Positions 15,501-21,766 of a stretch of 38,819 nucleotides of DNA are shown one piece after another. The position numbers were made by a program, and so were the translations under genes. The notes under the pieces were generated by a model. It ran no database searches and was not told the DNA's origin. It was given only the letters and a program-made list of their open reading frames with translations. This stretch comes from JBBROS01 sp038229135 (GTDB lineage: Bacteria; Pseudomonadota; Alphaproteobacteria; Acetobacterales; Acetobacteraceae). The stretch lies in assembly GCA_038229135.1 (NCBI GenBank), contig JBBROS010000040.1, forward strand, positions 1 through 38,819, written 5' to 3'. Within the stretch, counting starts at the first letter, position 1, and the number at the start of each line of letters is the position of its first letter.

Positions 15501-17033
15501 CCGGCTGGCCGCGTCCCCCACGCTCTCGGCATTGCCCAGCAAGAGGATGCCGCCCCGCCGGAGCGCGAAGTGGAACAGCGCGATCACCTTCCGCTGCGCC
15601 TCGGCGCCCAGGTAGATCATGACGTTCCGGCACGACACGATGTCCAGGCGCGAAAACGGCGGGTCCGCCAGCAGGTCCTGGACCGTGAAAACCACCATCG
15701 CCCGCAGCTCGGGCAGGACGCGGTAGCCCTGGTCCTCCTTGACGAAGAAGGCGGCCAGGCGCGCCGGCGTCACGTCGGCCTCGATGCCGGCCGGGTAGAA
15801 CCCGTCCCGCGCGGCGGCGACGGCCTCGGCATCCGCATCCGAGGCGAAGACCTGCAGCTTGGCCGCGCTGCCGGTGCGGCCGATCTGCTCGTGGAACAGC
15901 ATCGCGAGCGAATACGCCTCCTCGCCCCTGCTGCACCCTGCCACCCAGATGCGGATGGGCTGGTCGCCTTCATGGTTGCCGACGATCTCCGGAACGATCG
16001 TGTCGGCCAGCTGCTCGAACACGGGCAGGTCGCGGAAGAAGCTCGTCACGTGGATCAGCAGGTCCTTGGCCAGGCGCTCGAGCTCCGCCGGGTCGTTCCG
16101 CAGCAGCTCGGCATAACCGTCCATCGCATCGATGCCTGCCATCGCCATCCGGCGCTCCGCCCGGCGCTTCAGCGTCCCGGGCTTGTAGAGCGTGAAGTCG
16201 TGGCTGGTCCGGGTGCGCAGCAACTCGATGATCTCGGGCAGGTCGTCCCGCAGCTCGGCCGCAAGGGCCGTCGGCGAGTCGCTTGGCGAAGCGGGCGGCG
16301 AACCGGTCGGCGAAGCGGGCGGCGAGGCGGGCGGCGGGCTGGCCGGCCGGGCTGCATGGGGCGGCCGCTCCGCCAGCGCGGCCGGCATCGCGGCCACGGG
16401 CAGGACGGCGTCCACCTCCCCGGTCGCGATGGCGCTCCGCGGCATCCCGTCGTGCCCGGCCTCGCTCGGCTCCTGCACAAGCACGAAGCCACCCTGCCGC
16501 TTGATCGCGAGCAGGCCCGCACTGCCGTCGGCACCGGTGCCGGATAGCACGATGCACGTCGCGTTCGGGCCATGGGAGGCCGCCATCGACAACAACAGGG
16601 CGTCGAACGGAAGCCGCGCGCCATGCCGGGCAGGCGCGCGGCTCAGGTGCAGCAACCCGCCGCCCACCGTGAGGATCATCGCGGGCGGGATCACGTAGAG
16701 ATGGTCGCGCGCGATCGCCATGCCGTCGGTGGCCTGCAGCACCGGCATGGTGGTGTGCGTGGACAATAGCTCGACCAGGAGGCTCGCATGCGTCGGGTCG
16801 AGGTGCTGGACGAGGATGAAGGCCATCCCCGTCGTAGCTGGCAAGGCGTCCAGCAAGGCCTTGCACGCCTCGAGCCCGCCTGCGGATGCGCCGACGGCAA
16901 CGAGCTGGATGGACGTAGCATGCGCTTCGTCGCCCGCGGGGCGAACCAGTCCACGATCGACGGCCCGATCCTTGCCGGCACGGCGGCCCGCGGCACGGCC
17001 AGCCTTGGCCGGTATCGCTTGACTGTCCGGCAT
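12582..17033 (-). CDS. Hybrid sensor kinase: CheB-CheR-PAS-HK-REC-REC-LuxR HTH
   Basis: A 1483-residue cytoplasmic signalling protein. The CheB methylesterase domain (about 41-222) has S50 (GASAGG), H77 and D169 (SGTGADG). A Pro/Ser repeat linker (231-254) precedes a CheR methyltransferase domain (260-525; VAGCSRGEEAYSLA, SCRNVMIYL). A glutamate-rich coiled coil (685-775) leads to a PAS domain (775-885). The histidine kinase core has H909 in SHDLRQPLQ, the N box around N1019-N1023, and GTGIGIP and GLGLGLSIV. REC1 has D1197 and K1248; REC2 has D1331 and K1381. The C-terminus (1418-1475, LTPRQREVMDLVLAGHPSKN and RTVENHRASIMKATGT) is a FixJ/NarL-type DNA-binding domain. CheB-CheR-PAS kinases are known; ending in REC-HTH makes sensor and transcription factor one chain. 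It sits between cyd and the stress genes that share FixJ-like boxes. Confidence 0.93.
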   Translation of the reverse strand: MPDSQAIPAKAGRAAGRRAGKDRAVDRGLVRPAGDEAHATSIQLVAVGASAGGLEACKALLDALPATTGMAFILVQHLDPTHASLLVELLSTHTTMPVLQATDGMAIARDHLYVIPPAMILTVGGGLLHLSRAPARHGARLPFDALLLSMAASHGPNATCIVLSGTGADGSAGLLAIKRQGGFVLVQEPSEAGHDGMPRSAIATGEVDAVLPVAAMPAALAERPPHAARPASPPPASPPASPTGSPPASPSDSPTALAAELRDDLPEIIELLRTRTSHDFTLYKPGTLKRRAERRMAMAGIDAMDGYAELLRNDPAELERLAKDLLIHVTSFFRDLPVFEQLADTIVPEIVGNHEGDQPIRIWVAGCSRGEEAYSLAMLFHEQIGRTGSAAKLQVFASDADAEAVAAARDGFYPAGIEADVTPARLAAFFVKEDQGYRVLPELRAMVVFTVQDLLADPPFSRLDIVSCRNVMIYLGAEAQRKVIALFHFALRRGGILLLGNAESVGDAASRFEVVSKANRLYRHIGRNRPGDVDFAKHAGEALRKAGPAARLLPPSRQAALAALCQRQTLLTHAPATVLVTREREYLFSLGPTERHLRVAPGHVTTDVLSMVADDVRTRLRAAILRATQENAPVVVSGGAGTKGAVSTLTLEVHPVRHDGEDLLLIHFIDRPAMEPDTAGQGAPERSRVAELERELKNTQDELQGAVQSLELSSEEQKSINENALSINEEFQSTNEELLTSKEELQSLNEELTALNSQLQETLEQQRTTSNDLQNVLYSTDVATLFLDAELCIRFFTPATKALFNVIKTDIGRPLADLHSLAADTALAADARAVLETAAPVEHEIETPAGVWCRRILPYKTHDGTVEGVVITFTDITGRKLAAEALDVARREAEQANAAKSHFLAAASHDLRQPLQTLALLLGLLANRVEGTVAQKLVARLEDTVGAMSGMLNTLLDINQIDTGVVSVERVDFAIDDVLRDLKGAFAYQAQAQGLELRVVPSGLVVHTDPSLLEQMLRNLVSNALKFTKAGKVLLGCRRSGELARIEVWDTGIGIPDTELANIFEEYRQLDNAARERSRGLGLGLSIVSRLGTLLGHRVAVRSRPGKGSVFSVEVPLIRRGLPPPHCSAAVEGAPAEGAAARRTGTVLVVEDDADVRELLALILSDGGHRAAIVPDGPAAMAMVERGAVLPDLLLTDYTLPNSMDGLAVAAALRMTLGAELPVIVLTGDISTRALGAIAAQRCLQLNKPVKPAELSQAIQALLPVSRVRLPARPSPGEASATVFLIDDDRNIRETVRILLEDNGRTVLDFATGEAFLAAYTPGVEGCLLVDATLPGMGGLDLLRRLRAGGDRLPAIVITGRSNVPMAVRAMKAGAADFIEKPIAAADLLASIDRALERSRDRGKQRAWQASAAEHIAGLTPRQREVMDLVLAGHPSKNIAADLRISQRTVENHRASIMKATGTRSLPSLARLAMAAAGEGAAE
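16271..16342. repeat. 12-bp in-frame minisatellite in the kinase linker
   Basis: Six consecutive imperfect 12-base units of the form GCGGCGAAGCGG encode a (A/G)SP(P/T/S) linker of about 24 residues between the CheB and CheR domains. The unit is a multiple of three, so gain or loss of units would keep the frame and only change linker length. Confidence 0.85.
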
Positions 17034-17298
17034 GGTTCGATCCCTAGACAGTTTGCGTCATGAAACAGTGAAAGACCCTATCAGGTTCGGTTCGCAGGCA
17101 GGGAAAAAACGGCGACCACACGGCCGGCATGCGCCTCGTGCGACGCATAGGTGTTTCCCGAGCCTTTCGCCCGCCCAGCACGCGCGATATTGCAACGATC
17201 ATGGACGGCTCGGTCGATGGCAGAGAAGAAGGTCGAGCAGTCCCGGCCCGCCTCGGCTTCGGTGAGCCGACTGAACCAGTAGGGGGCGACCCGGCACC

Positions 17299-17673
17299 GT
17301 GACCAGCTTGCGCATATTGCTCGTGGACGACGACGCGTCGGTCGGCGCCCTCCTGGCCGAGATGCTCGAGGGCATGGGCCACATCGTATGCGGGATCGAG
17401 ACGACCGAGGCGGGGGCGGTGCGGGCGGCCCTCGACACGGCGCCCGACCAGCGGCCCGACCTGATGATCGTCGACGCCAACCTGCGCGAAGGCAACGGCT
17501 TGGCGGCGGTCGCGACCATCGCACTCACGGCCTCCATCCCTTCCATCCTGATGAGCGGCCAGCGGATCCCGGACGCGAACGGCAAAGCCATCTTGCAGAA
17601 GCCTTTCATGTATCGAGACCTGGTGGCCGCCATCGAACGCGCCGTCGCGGCGGCGGCCGTCCGCACCGCCTGA
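17299..17673 (+). CDS. Single-domain response regulator (CheY-like receiver)
   Basis: A 124-residue stand-alone receiver without output domain. The acidic pocket DDD follows ILLV at the N-terminus, the phospho-acceptor aspartate is in DLMIVDANLREG, and the lysine is in ILQKPF. The switch residue is the serine of ILMSGQ. GTG at 17299 is used because a GGGGG stretch precedes it and the first strand follows directly. It is divergent from the giant kinase gene with 265 bases between, and may act as a phosphate sink or carrier for it. A degenerate FixJ-like sequence lies upstream near 17146-17163. The gene converges on the cbpM-like gene. Confidence 0.88.
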   Translation: MTSLRILLVDDDASVGALLAEMLEGMGHIVCGIETTEAGAVRAALDTAPDQRPDLMIVDANLREGNGLAAVATIALTASIPSILMSGQRIPDANGKAILQKPFMYRDLVAAIERAVAAAAVRTA

Positions 17674-17709
17674 GGCTGCCGGCCGCAGGGCGTCGCGCCC
17701 CGCGTCGGT

Positions 17710-18042
17710 TCAAGCCTCTCCGAGCCGGGACAAATGCTCGGCGAGCGCCGCCCGGTGCGGCTCAGGCACGGTATGGCCGATTGCCGCGGCGAGCTCCCGT
17801 ACCCCTCGGCGCAAATCGTGCAGCTGGTCCAGCAGAAGCAGCACGACCGGCAGCGTGTCCTCCCCGATCGCCAGCTCGTCCCGCAACTCGAGGATTAGCC
17901 GCACCCGGGCAACATCCACGTCGACGAACAGGAACGCCTCGCCCTGGCGCACGGGCCGCACCCAGTCGTTGCCGATCCACCGCTCCAGGTCAGCCCGCTG
18001 CAGCCCGGGCAGCGTCGCCACCACCACCTCGATGCCGATCAT
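17710..18042 (-). CDS. cbpM: CbpM-like chaperone modulator
   Basis: A 110-residue protein related to the MerR helix-turn-helix fold and matching CbpM, which binds CbpA and inhibits its J-domain co-chaperone activity. The segment LERWIGNDWVRPVR is the typical W(I)xxxWVxP CbpM signature. It is followed by RVRLILELRDELAIGEDTLPVVLLLLDQLHDLR, the conserved long helices. Start ATG 18042 overlaps the cbpA stop (ATGA). Last gene of the four-gene stress operon. Confidence 0.9.
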   Translation of the reverse strand: MIGIEVVVATLPGLQRADLERWIGNDWVRPVRQGEAFLFVDVDVARVRLILELRDELAIGEDTLPVVLLLLDQLHDLRRGVRELAAAIGHTVPEPHRAALAEHLSRLGEA

Positions 18043-18992
18043 GCGCCCTCCGTCTGCATCGCCGCGCGCGGCTCGGCCGCGTGCACCGGCGTCCAGCCCT
18101 GCAGGAACGCGACCAGCGCCGGGTCGGGCGGGCCCACGACCACCTGTAGCGTCGCGTAGAGGTCACCGGCCGCCGCCCCTGCATGCGCCGGCACCCCGCG
18201 GCCCCGCAGGCGCAGCTCCGTGCCGCCGTCCGACCCGGCCGGGATGCGCATCCGGACCGGGCCGCCCGGCGTCGGCACCTCCACCGCCCCGCCCAGCACG
18301 GCCTCGGGCAGCGACACGGGCAGCACGATCCGGATGTCCGCGCCCTCCCGGCGGTAGAACGCGTGCGGCAGCACATGCACCTCGATGAGCGCGTCGCCGT
18401 CACCGCCTCCCGCGCGTGCCCCTGCCCCATCGCGCCCCGGTCCACCCTGCCCCCGCAGGCGCAGCGTGTGCCCGTCCGAGGTGCCGGGCGGGATCTTCAC
18501 CTCGAGCGTCCGGCCGTCGGGAAGGCCCAGGCGCCGCGTCGCCCCGTTCACCGCATCCAGGAAGTCGGCCTCCAACGTGTAATGCTGGTCGGCGCCGCGG
18601 ACCGGGCCGGCCGGGCGCCGGGCATTGCCGAACATCGTGCCGAACAGGTCTCCGAACTCGGCAGCGCTCCACCCGTCCGGCGGCGAGGCCCCGCCCGCAT
18701 AGCGTCGCCCCTCCTCGCCCTCGGCATAGTGCTCATACGGCGGCGGACGCGCCCGCTCCTGGCCGGCGGAGTCGATCTCGCCCCGGTCGAAGCGCGACCT
18801 CTTCCCGGCGTCCGACAGCAGCTCGTTTGCCGCCGCGATCACCTTGAAGCGCGCCTCCGCACCCGCGTTGCCGGGGTTCAGGTCCGGGTGCCAGCGCTTG
18901 GCCAGCTTGCGATAGGCACGGCTGATCGTCGCGGCGCTCGCATCCGTCGCCACGCCCAGCGTCGTATAGGGATCGGGGGCGGCGTCAGGCAC
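18039..18992 (-). CDS. cbpA: CbpA-type DnaJ co-chaperone
   Basis: A 317-residue J-protein. Residues 6-72 form the J domain with HPD at 35-37 (RWHPDLNPGN). A glycine/proline-rich linker follows, then the C-terminal substrate domains (ITRWxLEADFLDAVNGATRRLGLPDG-type start and LRLRGQGGPG). There is no DnaJ zinc-finger CxxCxGxG repeat, which separates CbpA from DnaJ. It stimulates DnaK under stress and, in E. coli CbpA, also binds curved DNA. Translation starts at GTG 18990-18992, immediately after the TGA of the upstream membrane stress protein. The cbpM-like inhibitor follows by ATGA overlap. Confidence 0.92.
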   Translation of the reverse strand: MPDAAPDPYTTLGVATDASAATISRAYRKLAKRWHPDLNPGNAGAEARFKVIAAANELLSDAGKRSRFDRGEIDSAGQERARPPPYEHYAEGEEGRRYAGGASPPDGWSAAEFGDLFGTMFGNARRPAGPVRGADQHYTLEADFLDAVNGATRRLGLPDGRTLEVKIPPGTSDGHTLRLRGQGGPGRDGAGARAGGGDGDALIEVHVLPHAFYRREGADIRIVLPVSLPEAVLGGAVEVPTPGGPVRMRIPAGSDGGTELRLRGRGVPAHAGAAAGDLYATLQVVVGPPDPALVAFLQGWTPVHAAEPRAAMQTEGA

Positions 18993-19547
18993 TCATGCGC
19001 CCACCACCACGCGCCCGCTCGAGGCCATCGGGGCCGGCGCGTGCAGCTCCAGCTGCGTCGGCCCGGCCCCATCCAGGATCTCGTGGGCGTGGCGCACCGC
19101 GTCACCCTCGCCATGCGCCATCACGAGGAACCCGTCCGCCGCGATCGCCGTCTCGTAGTCGATCACGCTGTCCTTCGGCACCCCGATGCTGGCAATGGCC
19201 GCACCGAGTGCGCCCAACCCGCCAGCGACGATCGCGCCCTCCAGCGCGGACACCAGGGAGGCCGTGAGGTAGCCGAGCACGACGACCGGCCCGACCAGCG
19301 GCGTCGTCAGCACCACGCCGCCGAAGAACAGGCCCCACAGCCCGCCCCAGAACGCGCCGCGCTGGCCCCAGAAACGCACCCGGTCACCCGTGTTGTAGAA
19401 GCCCATCACGTGCTCCTCGGTGTGGTAGCCCTTGCCCACGATGCTGAGGCTCTTCATGGCCAGCCCGCCTGCGGTCAGCTTCCTCACGGCCGCCTCCGCC
19501 GACTGGTGGTCCGGAAACACTGCGATGACCGTGTCGTGGGTGCTCAT
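18993..19547 (-). CDS. General-stress-type membrane protein with glycine-rich segment
   Basis: A 184-residue protein from the ATG at 19547. The N-terminus DTVIAVFPDHQSAEAAVRKLTAGG and SIVGKGYH resemble the YflT/general stress protein 17M fold. A glycine-rich hydrophobic central region (RGAFWGGLWGLFFGG, then two more hydrophobic stretches) probably inserts in the membrane. The tail contains FLVMAHGEGDAVRHAHEILD. Proteins of this build are usual in alphaproteobacterial stress clusters; no biochemical role is known to me. An ATG 18 codons further upstream is possible but lies closer to the previous gene. It is second in the operon, 14 bases after the first gene. Confidence 0.8.
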   Translation of the reverse strand: MSTHDTVIAVFPDHQSAEAAVRKLTAGGLAMKSLSIVGKGYHTEEHVMGFYNTGDRVRFWGQRGAFWGGLWGLFFGGVVLTTPLVGPVVVLGYLTASLVSALEGAIVAGGLGALGAAIASIGVPKDSVIDYETAIAADGFLVMAHGEGDAVRHAHEILDGAGPTQLELHAPAPMASSGRVVVGA

Positions 19548-19561
19548 GTGTGTGCCTTCGC

Positions 19562-20368
19562 TCAAGCGGGGGAGAATGGCGCGCGGGACGCGAGCGCACG
19601 CCGGCCGACGTCCAGCAGCTGCGGCGCCGTCAGGTGGGAAAGATCGGCCACGACCTCCCGCACGATCGCGCGGGCCGTCGCGGGATGATGCTGCTGCAGG
19701 TATTCGACCAGGTGATGCGCCGCGTTGGCGTGGCCCTCCCCATGCCCGATCAGCACGATCGAGCCGACGGAGGCGCCGGTCGACGCGCCGGTCGACGCGC
19801 CGGTCGACCCGCCGGCCTGGGGCGCGATGGCCTGGGCGATGCGCTCGTAGAACGCCGGGTCCTCGGGCGACCTCTGGCCGGACTTGCGTGCATGCCCGTC
19901 GTGCTGGACGGAATGTGGCTCGTGCGGACGGATCACGTGGTCCGCGACGGAGCTAGAGCCGACGTCGAGGTGGTAGAGCCTGGCCTCGTGGTGGTCCATC
20001 ACGACCAGCAGGTCGGTCGAGGCCTGGCCGGCAGCGCCATCATGCGCACGCTCCGAAGCCCCACGCGGCGCCCATCCGGCGCGGGACAGCATGTGGCGGA
20101 ATTGCATGACCTCCGCGCCAGCAAGCTCCTTGCCGTGCGGCTTGCGCATCCGGTGGTGCTCGCCGCCCAGCCCGAACGCGAGCTCGTCGTTGGGCTTGTG
20201 GTCGACCGTCCCCAGCGCCTCGAACAGCGCCACAACGCTCGACCAGCCGAGGTTGTGCGCAAGCGGGTGGCGATAGATGGCCTCCAGCGTGGCACGGCTG
20301 GCCTTCGACAGCGTCGCCCAGTCTCCCGGGGCGGCGCCGAATGTCGCTTCGACGATTGCTTCTCGCAA
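19562..20368 (-). CDS. Conserved stress-cluster protein of unknown function
   Basis: A 268-residue soluble protein with two recognisable parts. The N-terminal half (DWATLSKASRATLEAIYRHP, LGWSSVVALFEALG, GLGGEHHRMRKPHGKEL) looks like a compact helical nucleic-acid- or nucleotide-binding unit. The C-terminal half (LLVVMDHHEARLYHLDVG, SIVLIGHGEGHANAAHHLVEYL, LLDVGRRAL) resembles the eRF1-domain-like/host-attachment type fold. I know similar proteins next to cbpA and usp genes, but no function. A perfect three-copy 12-base repeat encodes a STGA linker. It heads the four-gene operon and has a FixJ-like site 94 bases upstream. The family assignment is tentative; that it is a real gene is well supported by position and conservation of pattern. 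Confidence 0.8.
   Translation of the reverse strand: MREAIVEATFGAAPGDWATLSKASRATLEAIYRHPLAHNLGWSSVVALFEALGTVDHKPNDELAFGLGGEHHRMRKPHGKELAGAEVMQFRHMLSRAGWAPRGASERAHDGAAGQASTDLLVVMDHHEARLYHLDVGSSSVADHVIRPHEPHSVQHDGHARKSGQRSPEDPAFYERIAQAIAPQAGGSTGASTGASTGASVGSIVLIGHGEGHANAAHHLVEYLQQHHPATARAIVREVVADLSHLTAPQLLDVGRRALASRAPFSPA
19773..19808. repeat. 12-bp tandem repeat, three perfect copies
   Basis: GCGCCGGTCGAC occurs three times in a row and encodes repeated Ser-Thr-Gly-Ala in the linker of the unknown stress protein. Length variation would keep the reading frame. Confidence 0.9.
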
Positions 20369-20462
20369 GATGACCTCGTGCTGTGGTGGGCGCTGCGGCT
20401 GGAGCCGCCGTGGCGCATGGCTCGGTCGGCAGTCGAGCCTTTGCGCAACGCCCCCGGTAGGG

Positions 20463-20476
20463 TCGGAAACTACCCA
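20463..20476 (-). promoter_or_regulatory. FixJ-box-like site 2, upstream of the cbpA operon
   Basis: The minus strand reads TGGGTAGTTTCCGA followed by CCCTACC. It lies in the 226-base gap between the usp stop and the unknown-protein start, 94 bases before that start and on its strand. The match to the fixK FixJ box core GTAGTTTCC is exact. The rest of the gap shows nothing else I recognise. Confidence 0.65.
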
Positions 20477-20594
20477 TGCGGACGCCAGCGGACGCGTGCC
20501 GGCAGGATGGGTGGCGTCCGGGGCGGCCGGCGGCTTCCCCCGGCCGCGTTTCCGATCGCTGAAGGCGAGGTCGGATCAGGTCGGCAGAGACCCT

Positions 20595-21422
20595 CTAGTG
20601 GGAGACGAGCGTGGTCCGCACCGGGTGGCGCAGCAACGTCCGCGTGACGCCGCCCAGCGCCCACTCGCGCACCCGGCTATGCCCATACGCGCCCGCCACG
20701 ACGATGTCCGCATCCCGCTCGGCCGCCATGCTGTCGAACCAGTTGGAATCGTCTCCGTCCTCCGCCCGCGCATGCGTCTCGGCCGAAACGCCGTGCCGCC
20801 CGAGCCATCCGGCCACGTCCTCCAGCCGCTCCCGCGCCGCCTGCAGCTCGTCGGCGGGCGCCACCTCCACCAGGTCCACGTGGGTCGCCTTGCGCAACAT
20901 CGGCAGCGCATCGGCGACGGCACGCCTCGCCTCGCGCGTGCTTTTCCAGCCGATCACGAAGCGCCCCATACGGAACGGCACCGAGGGCGGCGCCACCATC
21001 AGCACGGGCCGCCCGGCCTGCATGATGAGCCCGCCCGGGCTCACCTGCCGCGACGGGTTGAACGCCCCGGTCGTGGCCGCATGCATCAGCACCAGGTCGG
21101 CCCGGCTCGCCTCCGCGGCCAGATGGTCCGACAACGACGTGACCAGCACGGCCGAGCGCCAGTCCATGAACCGGTTCCGATGGGCGAACGCATGCCGAAA
21201 CTCAGTCTCGGCCGCCTGGGTCTGCTCCTCGATCTCACGGTTGTCCTGGTCGAGGATCTCGCCGAAGGCATAGCCGTCGCCGTAGCTCATCTGGATCGGG
21301 GCGCAGGCGGTGGCGCCTATTACGCCGGCCTGGAAGCGCTCGGACACCTCCATCGCCACGTTCAGCAGGTGCGCGTTCGAGCGCCCGGCCTCGAGGTTCA
21401 CCAGTATCGTCGAGTAGGTCAT
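20595..21422 (-). CDS. Tandem universal stress protein (UspA domains)
   Basis: A 275-residue protein with two UspA-like domains. Domain 1 (about 1-145) begins TYSTILVNLEAG and ends GRPVLMVAPP. Domain 2 (about 150-275) begins FVIGWKSTREARRAVADALP and ends with DADIVVAGAYGHSRVREWALGG and HPVRTTLVSH, where GAYGHSRxxEWxxGG is the G-x2-G-x9-G(S/T)-like nucleotide-binding loop. Such proteins accumulate during starvation, oxygen limitation and oxidative stress. Start ATG 21422. Two FixJ-like sites lie upstream at 175 and 330 bases. The neighbouring genes (oxidase, chaperones) fit a low-oxygen stress role. Confidence 0.9.
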   Translation of the reverse strand: MTYSTILVNLEAGRSNAHLLNVAMEVSERFQAGVIGATACAPIQMSYGDGYAFGEILDQDNREIEEQTQAAETEFRHAFAHRNRFMDWRSAVLVTSLSDHLAAEASRADLVLMHAATTGAFNPSRQVSPGGLIMQAGRPVLMVAPPSVPFRMGRFVIGWKSTREARRAVADALPMLRKATHVDLVEVAPADELQAARERLEDVAGWLGRHGVSAETHARAEDGDDSNWFDSMAAERDADIVVAGAYGHSRVREWALGGVTRTLLRHPVRTTLVSH

Positions 21423-21759
21423 GATCGCTCTCCCAGCGCTCGAACGGCGGAGGACCCGAGTTCTTCAGGCTACGGTGATGTCGTTCTCGACCATGGTCGC
21501 ACCCGGGGCCGCCCACGCCGTCTCGGCCGCCAACTGGCGCTCGTAGAACGAGCGTGTGGTGAACAGGCTTAGAGCCGGGACGGGGCCGGGCGAAGGGTCG
21601 GAAACTACGCATTGCGGCCTCACCCCGCCGCCGCACTCCGGCGGAAGCGCAGCACGGCCAGCACGAACGACGGCGCGCCCAGCCCGGCCGTGGCCAGGTG
21701 GTCCCGCGCGACCACGCCGGCTCCAGGGGGCGGCCTGGGTGATCCGGAACGCTCGGACA
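21423..21759. other. Non-coding region upstream of usp (337 bp)
   Basis: No convincing gene. It contains two FixJ-box-like sites (21598-21611, and 21753-21766 at its edge). A minus-strand frame ending at 21465 (FTTRSFYERQLAAETAW) lacks a normal start codon and may be a tiny peptide or a remnant. Its position between site 3 and usp also fits a long 5' leader. Confidence 0.5.
21598..21611 (-). promoter_or_regulatory. FixJ-box-like site 3, upstream of usp
   Basis: The minus strand reads TGCGTAGTTTCCGA, identical over 14 bases to site 1 in front of cydA, and then CCCTTCGCCC. It is 175 bases before the usp start and on the usp strand. The identical core in two different promoters is the main support. 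Confidence 0.65.
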
Positions 21760-21766
21760 CTACCTA
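21753..21766 (-). promoter_or_regulatory. FixJ-box-like site 5 (variant), at the operon stop codon
   Basis: The minus strand reads TAGGTAGTGTCCGA, the same TGT variant as site 4. The TAG stop of the third amidohydrolase gene (21760-21762) lies within it, just as the kinase stop lies within site 4. It is 330 bases upstream of usp. Confidence 0.35.

Noticed and set aside
14910..16547. Plus-strand long frame opposite the hybrid kinase
   Set aside because: No recognisable domain; the minus strand carries CheB, CheR and kinase motifs throughout.
21465..21560. Small gene upstream of usp
   Set aside because: The frame SLFTTRSFYERQ... has no normal start codon and could be leader sequence; noted only in the intergenic entry.
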